DNA of 64,000 bases. Origin: Mya arenaria. Its lineage: Eukaryota > Mollusca > Bivalvia > Myida > Myidae. The position numbers and the translations under genes were made by a program. Numbering within the stretch: position 1 is the stretch's first letter; each line of letters opens with the position of its first letter. The notes below the pieces were generated by a model. The model had not been told where the DNA came from, did no database searches, and worked only from the letters and a program-made list of their open reading frames with translations. The DNA is taken from positions 31,896,678-31,960,677 of the forward strand of contig NC_069123.1 in the NCBI RefSeq assembly GCF_026914265.1, given 5' to 3'. Below are positions 22,982 through 33,749 of this stretch, one piece after another.

Positions 22982-24555
22982 CACGGATGCGAAACAGTGG
23001 CTCCAGCTCTTATAGGAGCGGTTAAAATTTTGCATGTAACCATATTTATATTAATATCTCAGCACATCATGTATTGCATTGAAATCTAATCTAACAGTGA
23101 TCCATGTATGTTTCGCCAAAACTTTTCAATCCTTACACTGAAAAGCGGCGGAATAGTCGAGCGCACTGTCTCTGTGACAGCTCTTGTTATATATAAGTGG
23201 GCGAGGATACTTATAAGGTGTTTATTTCTTTAAGTTATCAATAATAAAGCAAACCCGTGCTGTGTTATATTATAATAAATTGATTAAGTTTGACAATATC
23301 TGCATCTTAAAAGGGTTAAGGGATTATAAAAAGTGTTTTAATCAAAGTCGGATGAAAATGAAAAAATGCGATGAACTTCCATGTACAACTTTTGAACCGT
23401 AATGTAAACAAATACATTAGATTTTCAATGACAAAAATGTACACTTAAACCAGTTAGTGATTCGTTTGAAGTCTGGCGTTGTGGCTTTACTATCGAGTAC
23501 CATCACTATACCCACAATGTCTAGCAACTAACTTTGTCAATCCTAAATAAAATACCACACACACACACTGAGGTTTATTGGCTTAATATCGTGTGCTTAC
23601 ATATGATGTATTACGACCTTGCTGGTCGAGGAAACAATAAATTATTGTAAGAATGTACACTAGTTTTCACTTAAACTAAGCCAAGCTTGCGTTTAATGTC
23701 GGTATATATATATATATAGCAAATATTAATCAAAAGTACAGAAAATAACACGTATTCAATCGTCTATCTAATCTTTGTTAAATGACACACTTTCTTTGAT
23801 CCACTACAATAATTTATTTTGGAATCTGATTGGAGTAAAAAACTGGTCAAAAAACAGTAACCATATACTTATATAGATGTTGTGAAAGGATTGTTTAGCT
23901 CCATCGACATTTCTGAGATTGCAACGCCCATCATCAGATGAATTGCATAAAATATTCATAAATAATCATATATTTTAAAAAATACAACTATATCTTAATA
24001 CAGTATTAATACAGAACTTCAACTATTCCAAATATGCCGAGTTGAGCGCATTATTATACAGCGTATTGGCTCAGCCTCCACGCTTTGGCTCCAGCTCCCT
24101 GGCTTTTGTCTCCAGCTCAACCCAGAAAAAGAGTATAAACATGCTTATTTCGGTAAACAGGCGGTCATTTTTATTCCCGACAAAATAAAAGCACTCGATA
24201 ATACTGTTTTATTTAAAATGTAAGCTTCTTGAGTGATATTCAGCTGAAAATTGGTGAAAATGTTCTACTTTCGTTTGTAAACATGCATTTGTTTGATGGG
24301 AGAATCGGTTTTATAACTCCACAAACAATATGTTTACAAAATAACCGAAATACGTGTGAAGATTAAACATATTTATATGGCACTGCATTCCCCGAGTTCT
24401 CAAATAAGCCCTCATAATTGTGATATTAGATAAAACAACGAGTCATACTTACGTTTTACGATGATATCCGTTCTTTTGCTCTAGCTCGGAAGTGTCATTG
24501 GCTCTTTTTTATACACAGCTCCTAAAAGAGCTGGAGCCACTGTTTCGCACTCGTG
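22982..24555. mobile_element. 1574-bp TIR insertion with GATTA target duplication
   Basis: Ends are ~38-bp inverted repeats: left CACGGATGCGAAACAGTGGC, right (reverse complement) CACGAGTGCGAAACAGTGGC, each continuing TCCAGCTCTTWTAGGAGC. Both sides are flanked by GATTA (22977-22981 and 24556-24560). The duplicate block has an unfilled site at about 29030-29045. GGCTCCAGCTC-like motifs recur near 24095-24120, possibly subterminal binding sites. No transposase found, so it is non-autonomous. The superfamily is uncertain; a 5-bp duplication with CAC-starting ends is compatible with Transib-like elements. Confidence 0.8.
23045..23196 (-). mobile_element. Nested fragment of dispersed element R2
   Basis: Reverse complement of 50518-50665, starting AACAAGAGCTGTCACAGAGA. 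Only the left ~150 bp of the element is present, inside the 1574-bp insertion. Confidence 0.75.
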
Positions 24556-24585
24556 GATTACAGCAGCAGTTAAACCACAATTAAA

Positions 24586-24789
24586 ATGGAGACGTACGTT
24601 GCAAGTCATTTGTGTTGGCTTCTGTTTTCAATGTTGATACAAAATGGCTTTGCTTATCCAAACTACACGCAATACATTACACACGGACAGCATGTGCCGG
24701 ACCCATGTACAGCTGGTCAATTTTGGAAAAGTGTTGGACATACCTCACATGAGAACATAATTATGAGCGCGAACGAATATTTTTATTAA
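24586..24789 (+). pseudogene. Orphan truncated temptin exon 1
   Basis: Reads as METYVASHLCWLLFSMLIQN-GFAYPNYTQYI..DPC..SVGHTSHENIIMSAN, close to exon 1 of gene C (29064). It breaks off at codon 63 into EYFY and a stop. The break coincides with the tandem-duplication junction, after which intron sequence of gene A resumes (GACGTCATTTTAACATCGCG). No splice donor and no exon 2 follow before the second exon 3 at 27958. Its promoter copy is separated from it by the 1574-bp insertion. Very likely non-functional. Confidence 0.85.
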
Positions 24790-25739
24790 TGACGTCATTT
24801 TAACATCGCGCAATACTACTATTCTGATGCGAGGTACGCAGAGTGAAATACGGCCGTATTGCCGGTTGAGGACCAAAAGCTATATTTCACGACGTGCGTA
24901 GTTATAATGTCTCCCCTTCGACTGAAGTGATACATATTGCTTTTGGCATAGATGTTTTTCTGTCAGTCTGTATTACTGTTAATCTGTCTGTCGGCCCACC
25001 TCAAATGTGTATCGCTGATCTCCAACAGTATTAGGTAGGGTGTTGACTCTTTACAAAAATATTATGCAGCAGGTCACGAGGTGTGGAAAAGGTTCTAAGT
25101 GACATTAAATAAAGAAGCAGATAGAACATTTTCGCTTTCACCCCTCGAGGTGAAGATGTGTTAGTTGATTCGGTCAATAAGTGCAGAGTTACGACCCTTA
25201 CAAAATCATGTGTCGAGCGTATCTCTAAAAAAGTGATTCAGTAAAACTTAACAGGTGTGTTTTCCAGCAGGGGCGTAGCCAGCCCTCTTTTTATATGGAT
25301 TCATAATTGTGCTAGGGGGTCCTGCGGCATGCCACCGTGGAAAATTTTGAAAACCATGGTGCAATCTGGCGCATTCTGGGCGTTCTGATATGCTTTATAT
25401 AGTACTGGAAAATTGACAGTTTTAGGGTCATGTAGTCAAGCACTGCAACTTTGGCTGATTTTTTGTCAGAATCATGTTGATTCAGCCGCGTACTCGCGTA
25501 TAAGCAGCTACGCGCCTGACCGCATGTGAATTTGTGCACCCACGGTTTTGTTGATTTGGCCCTTGACTTAGTTGCACAAAAGCCTTTGTACAGCATAAGC
25601 GTCGCTCGTATCACCATAAACATATATGAGCTAGAGCACAAAACTTTATAGGAATGTTAACGTGTATGTGAAGTTGTGCGCCTGAGTTTTTGTGTGTTGC
25701 TTCGCCATAAAAGCAAAGCGTTATTGCCTTTCACATAGA

Positions 25740-26162
25740 CAGTGTGTGTATATCACGTGATAAATTGCGTCATAAATGCTATGTCGGAAGGCAACTTTTG
25801 CTTCGAATAAAGACTTAAAACTTCACTATTTCTTCATCATTTTAAATGAAACATAGCGCCAATACGCCGACTACACCGCTTACGGAGCCCCGCCTTCGGT
25901 CTTTTACCAGAGTTAGATTGAGAGTTTAGTTTCTTAAAACACCTCGACAAACCTTTTCACAATACAGCCGTTTGCCGAAGTGGTTGATGAATTAAACTAA
26001 TTGCCTATTCAAACTCCGGTAATAAAACGAAGGCGGGGCTCTTTAATAAAATTGTGTAGTAAAACAAAGTTATCTTTGTTTAAAGTCTTCATTTTAAGCA
26101 AAATGTTGCCTTCTGAAGTAGCATATATATGACGTAATTTATCACGTGGTATACACACACTG
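25740..26162. mobile_element. Family 5 MITE, full-length, 423 bp
   Basis: Ends CAGTGTGTGTATATCACGTG and (reverse complement) CAGTGTGTGTATACCACGTG, with mirrored arms through GTCGGAAGGCAAC and the GAGCCCCGCCTTCG core. Flanked by ATAGA at 25735-25739 and 26163-26167. Non-coding. Confidence 0.8.
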
Positions 26163-26353
26163 ATAGAACATGTGATGAAACTTTACAGAAATGTTTGCTG
26201 CTGGGGTTTTGTGTGTGGTCATTTACTGAGTTAAACATATCCTAAAGAGCGTACAATTTTGCGTCGCGTGTATCTGCAAATAGTATTATATGAGCCAGAG
26301 TCACAAATCTTTACATGAATATTAACCAACATAAAGTTGTGCATCTGTTTATT

Positions 26354-26817
26354 CAGTGTGTGTATACCACGTGACAAATTGCGTCATAAATGCTACGTCG
26401 GAAGGCAATATTTTGATTTGAAAAAAAGACTTTGAACAAAGATAACTTCACTAAATCTTCACCATTTTAAATGAAACACAACGCAGTCTATGCCGCTTAC
26501 GGAGCCCCGCCTTCGGTTTTTACCAGAAGTTGATTGCGAGTTAAGTTTCTTAAAACACTTCGACAAACTGTCGGAGCACTGTCAAAACATTATTTTGGAA
26601 ACAGGTTTGGCGAAGTGTTTGATGAAACTAATGATCTCATCAAATTTCGGAAATAAAACAAATGAGGGGCTCTTTAAGCGGCATAGACTGCCCTTTGTTT
26701 CATTTAAAATTGTGTTGTAAATGAAGTTGTCTTTGATTTAAGTCTTCATTTTAAGCAAAATGCTGCCTTCCGACGTAGCATATATGACGAAATTTATCAC
26801 GTGGTATACACACACTG
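26354..26817. mobile_element. Family 5 MITE, full-length, 464 bp
   Basis: Same ends and core as 25740-26162 (CAGTGTGTGTATACCACGTG; GCCGCTTACGGAGCCCCGCC inside). Flanks TTATT and TTAGT match at four of five bases. The 76-codon frame over it is spurious. Confidence 0.75.
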
Positions 26818-27053
26818 TTAGTGTGCTGCCCAATAAGTGCAGAGTTATAGCCCTTGACATTGCGAAAATATGACATAGAGAGCATGCAGTCTTAAGTCGC
26901 GTATATCTCCAAAGGAATGACAGCCAGAGTCATGCAACTTTTAAACATGAATGTTAACCAGTATGTGAAGTTATGCATCTGAGGTTTTGTTTGTGACTGT
27001 GCCCAATATAGCTATGGCATTTGAATTAATGCAAAATCGGTATAAATTAAGTG

Positions 27054-27120
27054 TTAAAGATGCACCCTTATTCCCAAAATAAGATGAATTTGCTGAATTG
27101 GTTGTATAATATAAAGAGCA
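27054..27120. mobile_element. Family 2 MITE, left end only
   Basis: TTAAAGATGCACCCTTATTC then ATAAGATGAATTTG; the rest is not recognisable. Confidence 0.55.
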
Positions 27121-27568
27121 TATTAAAAGAAGAAATAAAAATGAGATTTGTATTTGAATATTGTCATAAATATATTTTATTTGTGCACTGAGTAGATGTC
27201 AATACGATTTGATAGCTCATTACACATTTAATTTCAATACGGGTTCATAACGTAGGCTTCAACTGCATCTAGACAGCGGCACCCTTAACTGTCAATCATA
27301 TTGACTTCACGCATGCGCAAAGGACAGAGCGATATATATCTATGAAAAATAGACGACTTTACCAAATCATGTAAATCGACAAAATGCTCTCCACGAAAAT
27401 AAATGTTTGTATTCACTGTCAACTCTGCTCTACATGGTATGGAGCTACAGTAAATAGGGTAAATCCTCGATTGTCATTGGCCCGAAAATATGTGCCAAAA
27501 CCATGTCCCTTTAAATAAGACCTTCGTTAAATCTAAGGCTACAATGCTTGGCACTGTATATTTCATTT

Positions 27569-27919
27569 TTTAAGCTGCACTCTCACAGATTGGACGTTTT
27601 GACAACATTTTGATTTTTGGCGTGGAACGACCCAATATGTTGGAAAATGCATGTAAACCAGTCATTTTAGACTGCTGACAAAAATTAGATCGCAGATATT
27701 TAAATTGAAGTTTAAAAATGATGTTTTATGCATTCTTGTTAGTAACGGTTTAAGCCATAAAACAAATTTTGGAACGGAAATATATAAATTTGCGATCCGA
27801 TCTTTTATCAGCAATCTTTATCACTGGTATGGAGATATTTATGCAAAAAAAATTCTCATTCGAAGACAAAAGATAAAAAAAAGTTGTAGAACGGTATATC
27901 TGTTAGAGTGCAGCTTTAA
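27569..27919. mobile_element. Family 1 MITE, full-length
   Basis: TTTAAGCTGCACTCTCACAG to GTTAGAGTGCAGCTTTAA with mirrored interior; ends 38 bp before the duplicated temptin exon 3. Confidence 0.8.
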
Positions 27920-27957
27920 AGCATTCTCATTCTAAAATAACGATTCTCTTTTCACAG

Positions 27958-28034
27958 GTATTAAGGAGCTTCCTGACGGCAAATTGTCTCCTTCAATTAC
28001 AGGGAAATATTGCAGCCATGTAAAGAACATATAA
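27958..28034 (+). other. Duplicated temptin exon 3 (orphan or alternative)
   Basis: AG acceptor followed by an in-phase exon encoding IKELPDGKLSPSITGKYCSH then VKNI and stop. It differs from exon 3 of gene A by one residue (T to S) and two silent changes. The AATAAA at 28056-28061 is conserved. No exon 2 lies between the orphan exon 1 and this exon, so it could only be used as an alternative terminal exon of gene A (donor at 20107) or be silent. Confidence 0.8.
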
Positions 28035-28083
28035 AGTGCTGAAAACAATAACATTAATAAAGAGCGCCTTAGAAGCAAAGTGG

Positions 28084-28164
28084 CAATCGTAACAACTCGG
28101 CCATCTCCGGCAAGCTTCGAGATAGACCAATTCGTGTTGGATACTGGCCGAGGTGTTCCGATTG
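28084..28164. mobile_element. Family 4 mini-element in duplicated 3' UTR
   Basis: CAATCGTAACAACTCGGCCA to GGCCGAGGTGTTCCGATTG, 81 bp, 50 bp after the stop codon of the duplicated exon 3. Confidence 0.65.
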
Positions 28165-28361
28165 GCAAAGTGGGGTTTGAAAGGGAAATTTTGTGCGGTA
28201 AGGTAAAACATTATATTTTTCCTGGTGTGTTTAAGTACACAAGGAAAAAAAGAAATAAACATTGAAAACAAACTCTAGCTCTTTGTTGTTTTTGTCGGAT
28301 AAAAAGACGATTCGTGGTTTAAAAAAAATATCAATCATTATTTACTATCAATTAGCAGTAC

Positions 28362-28726
28362 TTAAAGTGAGACTCTTATTCAAAATAAATACATACACAT
28401 GTATAACAAACATAAATTTTGAGTGGTAAATATGTACTAAATAATGCATTTATGGAAAAAAAATACTGATAATAAGACTGTAACCGTGTATTTGATAGCT
28501 GAAAACGCATTTTTTTTAAATGATTGGTGAGTGCTAAAAGTTTTACTGCGATCTACTATCGTCTCATAAGGTAGAAATACCGTGTTTTCTGCACCTTTCT
28601 TTTAAATTAATCTCGGTATCCTTCTTAGAAACATTATTTTTGACATTAATTCATCTTTTTTTGGTATATTTACAAAAATGTATAAATTGTGGTAAATCTT
28701 ATTGGGGAGTAAGAGTGCATCTTTAA
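28362..28726. mobile_element. Family 2 MITE
   Basis: TTAAAGTGAGACTCTTATTC to GGGGAGTAAGAGTGCATCTT, then TAA; duplicate of 22310-22666. Confidence 0.7.
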
Positions 28727-28987
28727 TATATGCGATGCATGTATTTTGCTTACTTCATATATACCTTATTTAAAATCACGTTGTAGCGATTATTTATCAT
28801 ATTTATATAGACGATTCTTGGAACGGCTATTAAATCAATACAAAAAAACACACACATCATTGTTTCTCTTTAAAAAGAGATTCGTGACAATTAGCTACGT
28901 CAGTAAATTGATTGTCATGTTGTTTTTTTGTAGTTTGCAAAAATGATTAATTACCTTATTTAATTGTCAGATATGGTTATTCAAGCG

Positions 28988-28994
28988 TATATAA
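28988..28994 (+). promoter_or_regulatory. Probable TATA box of temptin gene C
   Basis: TATATAA 76 bp before the start codon, kept at 22931-22937 in the other copy, where it is now about 1.65 kb from the exon. Confidence 0.45.
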
Positions 28995-29063
28995 TTCATT
29001 TTCTCACAAAACAATACACCGATATATAACCACGATTCCATTAGCAGTTAAACCATAATTAAA

Positions 29064-30362
29064 ATGGAGACGTACGTTGCATTTCATTTGTGTTGGCTTC
29101 TGTTTTCAATGTTGATACAAAATGGCTTTGCCCATCCAAATTTCACGCAATTCATTCCACACGGACAGCATGTGCCGGACCCATGTACAGCTGGTCAATT
29201 TTGGCAAAGTGTTGGACATACCTCACATGAGAAAATAATTATGAGCGCGAACGATAAAGCAAAGTCATGGAACCCTTTTGGTGCGGTATGTTTTGAGTTT
29301 TTTCTTTTTATATACTCAATAAGGATATTTAAGTTTATTATATACTTATCATGAATCTTTTTATATACTCAATAAGGATATTTAAGTTTATTATATACTC
29401 ATCATGAATCTTTTTATATACTCAATAAGGATATTTAAGTTTATTATATACTCATCATGAATCCACATGCAATACATATCGCAAAATAGGGTCGTATTCA
29501 ACCCTTGTGACGTCACGTAACAAGTATCGTTGCGCGATGTTAAAATGACGTCTTTAAGCAAAATAGTGTGTCGTTAAAATGACATTGATTATGAAAACAT
29601 GTGGCTTTTAAGTGATCTAACCAGTAATGTATATAATAAAAGGGTAATTAGTACTGCGTTTTGATTCGGAATGTCGTATTTGACTCGCGTGGAATTTTGC
29701 CGATTTTGATTTTACTCGGCTATCGCCTCGTGAGATCCGAATCTGGAAAAATCCACTCGAGTGGAATACAACCTCCCGGATCAAAATGCAGTACTATTAA
29801 CCCTATTATATTTTAATCAAAGTAAATATTCATAAATAAAATGAAAAAATAAACTGAAAAAAATAATGTTTCAATAAAGTTTTTCAAACCATGTAAGACT
29901 TACATATTAAGCATGCGCTATATTTTATATTTTATATTTATATATAAAGAAATGGGTCATTAACATTTAATTCGAGCCAACAAGGACTTTGAGCCAAGCG
30001 AGTTCGAGCCAACGGCGGTCGTCAGTATATACGATAAATATATCTCGTATATAATTATTATTATTTAGTCATTTTTTGTATTATTGTTTTTATTTTATTT
30101 TATTTTTAGTATTATTTTTTTAAGGGTGGGGGGTGGGTCCGCTTGTGAAAGAACATGTTAATGTCTTAAATGGCTTTCAATTTATGACAAACATGTATGT
30201 GTACTGCAATACACACGTCAAAGATCCCGACAAAATAACTTTCATACTAATTCAGTTTATACTTTTCAACCGATGAATAGAAATTTTATTTTATATATTA
30301 AACAAATAAGATTTTCGTTTGCTAGATTTTGCTTTTCAAACCATAATTCAAATATGAAGCTT

Positions 30363-30451
<89 letters not shown>

Positions 30452-33031
30452 TGCACATTATATATTTTGTCTGAATTAAAATTTGACAGTGATTGATTGT
30501 GAATATTATGCATTCTTTCCTTTTGATAATATAAAATGAGTTATACTCTTTAAAGCTGCATTCTCACAGACTGATATATTTGAAGTTTTTTTTCGAATCG
30601 GCTAACTTTGGCATCGCTACCTTCAATTTGAGTCATTTACAACAGATCACAATTATTTTGAAAACTGCCGAAAAAAATATTTTTGTTATAGCGTAAGTAT
30701 GAAATTCTGTGATCAGACTTTTTTCAGCAATCTTATATCACAGGTTTTCAGACATTAACGCACAAATTGGCTCATCCCAAGACAACAAAAAAAGTTGTTT
30801 AAACGGTCAATCTGTGAGAGTGCAGCTTTAATGTCTGAAAATGATATTACAATTATTAAGTTAACAACCTATGTATACCATCTGTTGAACATGTTAAATA
30901 TGTAAATCTTATGTTGCAACTACAATACTATCTTTGTTTGTAGATTTTGTTTAATTTATATGGCGGTGGACTTTCTTTACTTGAATAAACTGAATTGAAT
31001 TGAAACAGATGAGCTAAAATCAAAACAAAGTCCCAGTTTATCATATGGGCAAAACAATATAGGTTGTATAACTATTTTTATCACAACATTTCAAGTTACG
31101 CAATACAAGTGTGTGTGTGTGTGTGTACGTGCGTGCGTGCGTGCGTGCGTGTGTGTGTGTGTATACCACGTGATAACTTACGTCATAAATGCTATGTCGG
31201 AAGGCAATATTTTGCTTTGAATGAAGACTTTAAGCAAAGATAACTTACTATTTATATACTGTACCGTTATAAGGTTAAAAAGGCGAACGCAAGCAGGTTG
31301 AACTAGTAATGTATGTAGGAAAAATACAAGAAAAACACTGCGTTGATTGATAGTGGGCATTTATTCAAAATGCCATAAAATCAAAGTCAAAAAGAATAAG
31401 TTGATGAGTGTTACGTTATGTTTCCCATAATACAATTCCTATGTGGGTAAACCGCCGAAAGGCATAATTCACCATTTTAAATGGAACATAGCGCAGTCTC
31501 CGCCGCTTACAGAGCCCCACATTCGGTCTTTTAACAGAGTTTGATTTCTGAAAACACGTTGACAAACCTTTACAAAAGCGCCGTCTGATGTAGCACTGTC
31601 AAAACAATAATTTGGAAACATGTTTATCGAAGTGAATCTAGTCACCTAATCAAACTCCGGTCATGAAACGACGTCAATCGGAACACCTCTGCCAGTATCC
31701 AACAGGATTTCTCGAAGCTTGCCGGAGATGGCCGAGTTGTTACAATTGAAAACGACGTACCAACTAGCCTTCCGACGTAGCCGATATATGACGTCGTTTA
31801 TCACATGGTATACACACACTGAATACACTCTTTACAAACAAACCCAGCAATATCTGAAAAGGCACCAATTGCAATATATTTCGGCTGATAAGTTTATCAC
31901 AAGAATGCACGTTTTCGTATTTCAGGACTTCAAAAAGGAAAAAGAAAATGGAACTACACTAGAACATATTTGGGCTAATCTGTGCTGGATAGACTCGGAC
32001 GGAGACGGACGCACAAACGGCGTAGAGCTCGAAGACCCAACTTGCACGTGGACATATGCTTCGGCAAACCCCGGGAATGCCTCAAAACTTACACATCCAG
32101 GTAAACATGACCATATAAGATTCAAATGTTTAGATTTTGATTGTGTCAAAGAGACCATGAGATCAGGTTGTATTAGCATTATTTTATGCATTCTTGTATT
32201 TAACCAATGCAAACCCTGAAAACATCTCTCTATTGATCCTTGCGCCTTTCAACAGGATTTGATTAATTGTTTGTCTACTGGGTTAGTATTCAATGTTTGT
32301 CTTATTAGATATATTAACGATGTAGCTAATCGGATTTCTTTTTTTAATAACTGAACAATAGGGTGAATAAAGTCAATGATGTATTGACCATTAGATTGGT
32401 TTATAATGAACATTGAATACCACAACTGGTCTTGATCAAGCTATTATGAAAACAACCGGAACACCTTAGTTATTTGCCATCAAAATCAACCTCGGATGTC
32501 AGCCAGTAGAAGTAGTTCTTGAAAATTAATGTTAAGAACATAAAAAGTGTAGTGTTTTAACGTAATATTTGTATTACCAATTTAAAATTATTCCCCATTG
32601 AACTGTATTATTGCATAAAAAATTAAGATTCCAAAGAATAATACTGCTAAATTGAAGTAACTAGGTGATCAACTAACAGTATTTAAATGTAAATAATTCC
32701 GACGTTGTAAATCGTCTATGTACTTCCGAGGTTGTTTTCGTTGAAAAAATGGCCGAAGAGTTCCGAATGGTAAGACATATCGGAGTTCTCAGGGACCCGC
32801 AGCAGACAACACTTACAAATAATTGGGTCAAGCCGTAGCAACAGTGATATATGCAAACTTCTTAAAAGAAATAGACGTATTTATGTCTTTTATAAGTCAT
32901 AATAATCAAAATTTGTGCAAATGATTATTTATTTATTTATATTTTTTATTTCAACAGGAATTCCGGAGGTGAAAGATGGGACTGGATGGAAACTGTCTCC
33001 TGCTACAAAAGAAAAATATTGCCCTGCATAA
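29064..33031 (+). CDS. Temptin-like secreted protein C, three exons
   Basis: Exons 29064-29285, 31926-32100 and 32958-33031 join in phase to 156 aa. Residues 1-23 are a signal peptide (LLFSMLIQNGFA); the mature start HPNFTQFIPHGQHVPDPC is classic temptin. The SVGH block and the NPFGA end of exon 1 correspond to the family's GGGTRNPFG region. Exon 2 gives IWANLCWIDSDGDGRTNGVE, then LEDPTCTW and LTHPG, keeping the full DSDGDGRTNG calcium-loop-like motif that gene A lacks. Exon 3 ends LSPATKEKYCPA. Four conserved cysteines. AATAAA at 33107-33112. It is more typical of the family than gene A. The two genes differ strongly, so the A/C split is old, while the block duplication between them is younger. 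Confidence 0.9.
29303..29461. repeat. 53-bp unit in three tandem copies
   Basis: Three nearly identical units beginning TTTTTATATACTCAATAAGG lie about 18 bp inside intron 1 of gene C. Confidence 0.9.
30365..30450. repeat. (TA)n microsatellite
   Basis: About 43 TA units in intron 1 of gene C. Confidence 0.98.
30550..30831. mobile_element. Family 1 MITE, internally shortened
   Basis: TTAAAGCTGCATTCTCACAG to CTGTGAGAGTGCAGCTTTAA, 282 bp. Confidence 0.75.
30885..31010 (+). mobile_element. Possible non-LTR retroposon tail
   Basis: CTTTACTTGAATAAACTGAA followed by TTGAATTGAA pentamers resembles the short-unit tails of CR1/L2-like elements. Confidence 0.3.
31105..31821. mobile_element. Family 5 MITE with expanded GT microsatellite at its left end
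   Basis: Left end has become a long (GT)n/(GCGT)n tract running into ATACCACGTGATAACTTACG. The interior has AAATGGAACATAGCGCAGTC and the right end ATCACATGGTATACACACAC then TG. A family 4 mini-element is nested at 31675-31748. Confidence 0.65.
31675..31748. mobile_element. Family 4 mini-element nested in a family 5 MITE
   Basis: CAATCGGAACACCTCTGCCA to GGCCGAGTTGTTACAATTG, 74 bp, reverse orientation relative to 28084-28164. Confidence 0.65.
32452..32769. mobile_element. Family 3 MITE in intron 2 of temptin gene C
   Basis: CAACCGGAACACCTTAG with AAAATCAACCTCGGATGT on the left; TTCCGAGGTTGTTTTCGTTG and GGCCGAAGAGTTCCGAATG on the right. Eroded relative to the clean copy at 55429-55731. Confidence 0.6.
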
Positions 33032-33414
33032 ATTACGCATGGGACAGTGAAAAAACTCTTGTGGATTTTTAAATTGCCTTTGGGGCGAACAGTTTTAAGA
33101 TAATTTAATAAATGATATTTTATCATTTTGAGTTAATACCACTTTACTGTTCAAAACCTATTGCTCCTACAAAATAATATTGGAAATAACAAATGAGTTA
33201 AAACTTAAAATTGCATTTTTTTTTAGATATATTTATTAAAATATATATGATTTTGCATCAACCAATAGGGTGCCCTTCAAATGCACTTTTTTTAAAAAGA
33301 AATCTGTCGTTACTATCGGTGTTCACTATCGGAGAAAATCTTACCGCTTTCCTTAACCTGTGCATCACAATAACAAAGGCTTTGTCTGCTCTAGTGCCAA
33401 CGTTCTAAGTTTTT

Positions 33415-33746
33415 TTAAAGCTTCACAGCTAAATCGTTTTTACAACTTTTTAATTTTTTGTTTTGAAAGAGCAAATTTTTGCGTAAATATATGCAAACCA
33501 ATGATAAAATACTGCTGACAAAAGATCAGATCGCAGATTTTCATATTTCCGTTCGAAAAATAATAACGGTTTAAGAAAAAATTCATGAAATATCAATTTT
33601 TGAACTTAACTTTAAATATCTGCGATCTAATATTTTGTCAGCAGTCTTATATAACTCGTTACCATGCATTTTCGCAAAAAATGGCTCGTTCCAAGACAAA
33701 AAATAAAAAGTTGCCAATACGTTCAATCTGTGAGACTGCAGCTTTA
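33415..33746. mobile_element. Family 1 MITE downstream of temptin gene C
   Basis: TTAAAGCTTCACAGCTAAAT to TCAATCTGTGAGACTGCAGC, then TTTA, with mirrored interior. Confidence 0.7.
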
Positions 33747-33749
33747 TGC

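Larger units (their letters stand above)
20815..24775. repeat. Tandem duplication unit, copy 1
   Basis: From GACGTCATTTCAACATCGCG in intron 2 of gene A through exon 3, the intergenic region and into a truncated exon 1. Copy 2 is 24793-29285. Shared order: intron segment (CATTCTGGGCGTTCTGATAT), MITE end, exon 3, family 4 mini-element, family 2 MITE, TATA region, exon 1. Copy 1 lacks about 2 kb ahead of exon 3 but has a 1574-bp insertion between promoter and exon 1. Confidence 0.85.
24793..29285. repeat. Tandem duplication unit, copy 2
   Basis: Second copy of the unit described at 20815-24775. It keeps two complete family 5 MITEs and a complete family 1 MITE ahead of exon 3 and ends with the intact exon 1 of gene C. 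Confidence 0.85.

Noticed and set aside
24586-28034. A third functional temptin gene made of the orphan exon 1 and second exon 3
   Set aside because: Exon 1 is cut at the duplication junction, has no donor, ends in a stop and no exon 2 lies between the parts.
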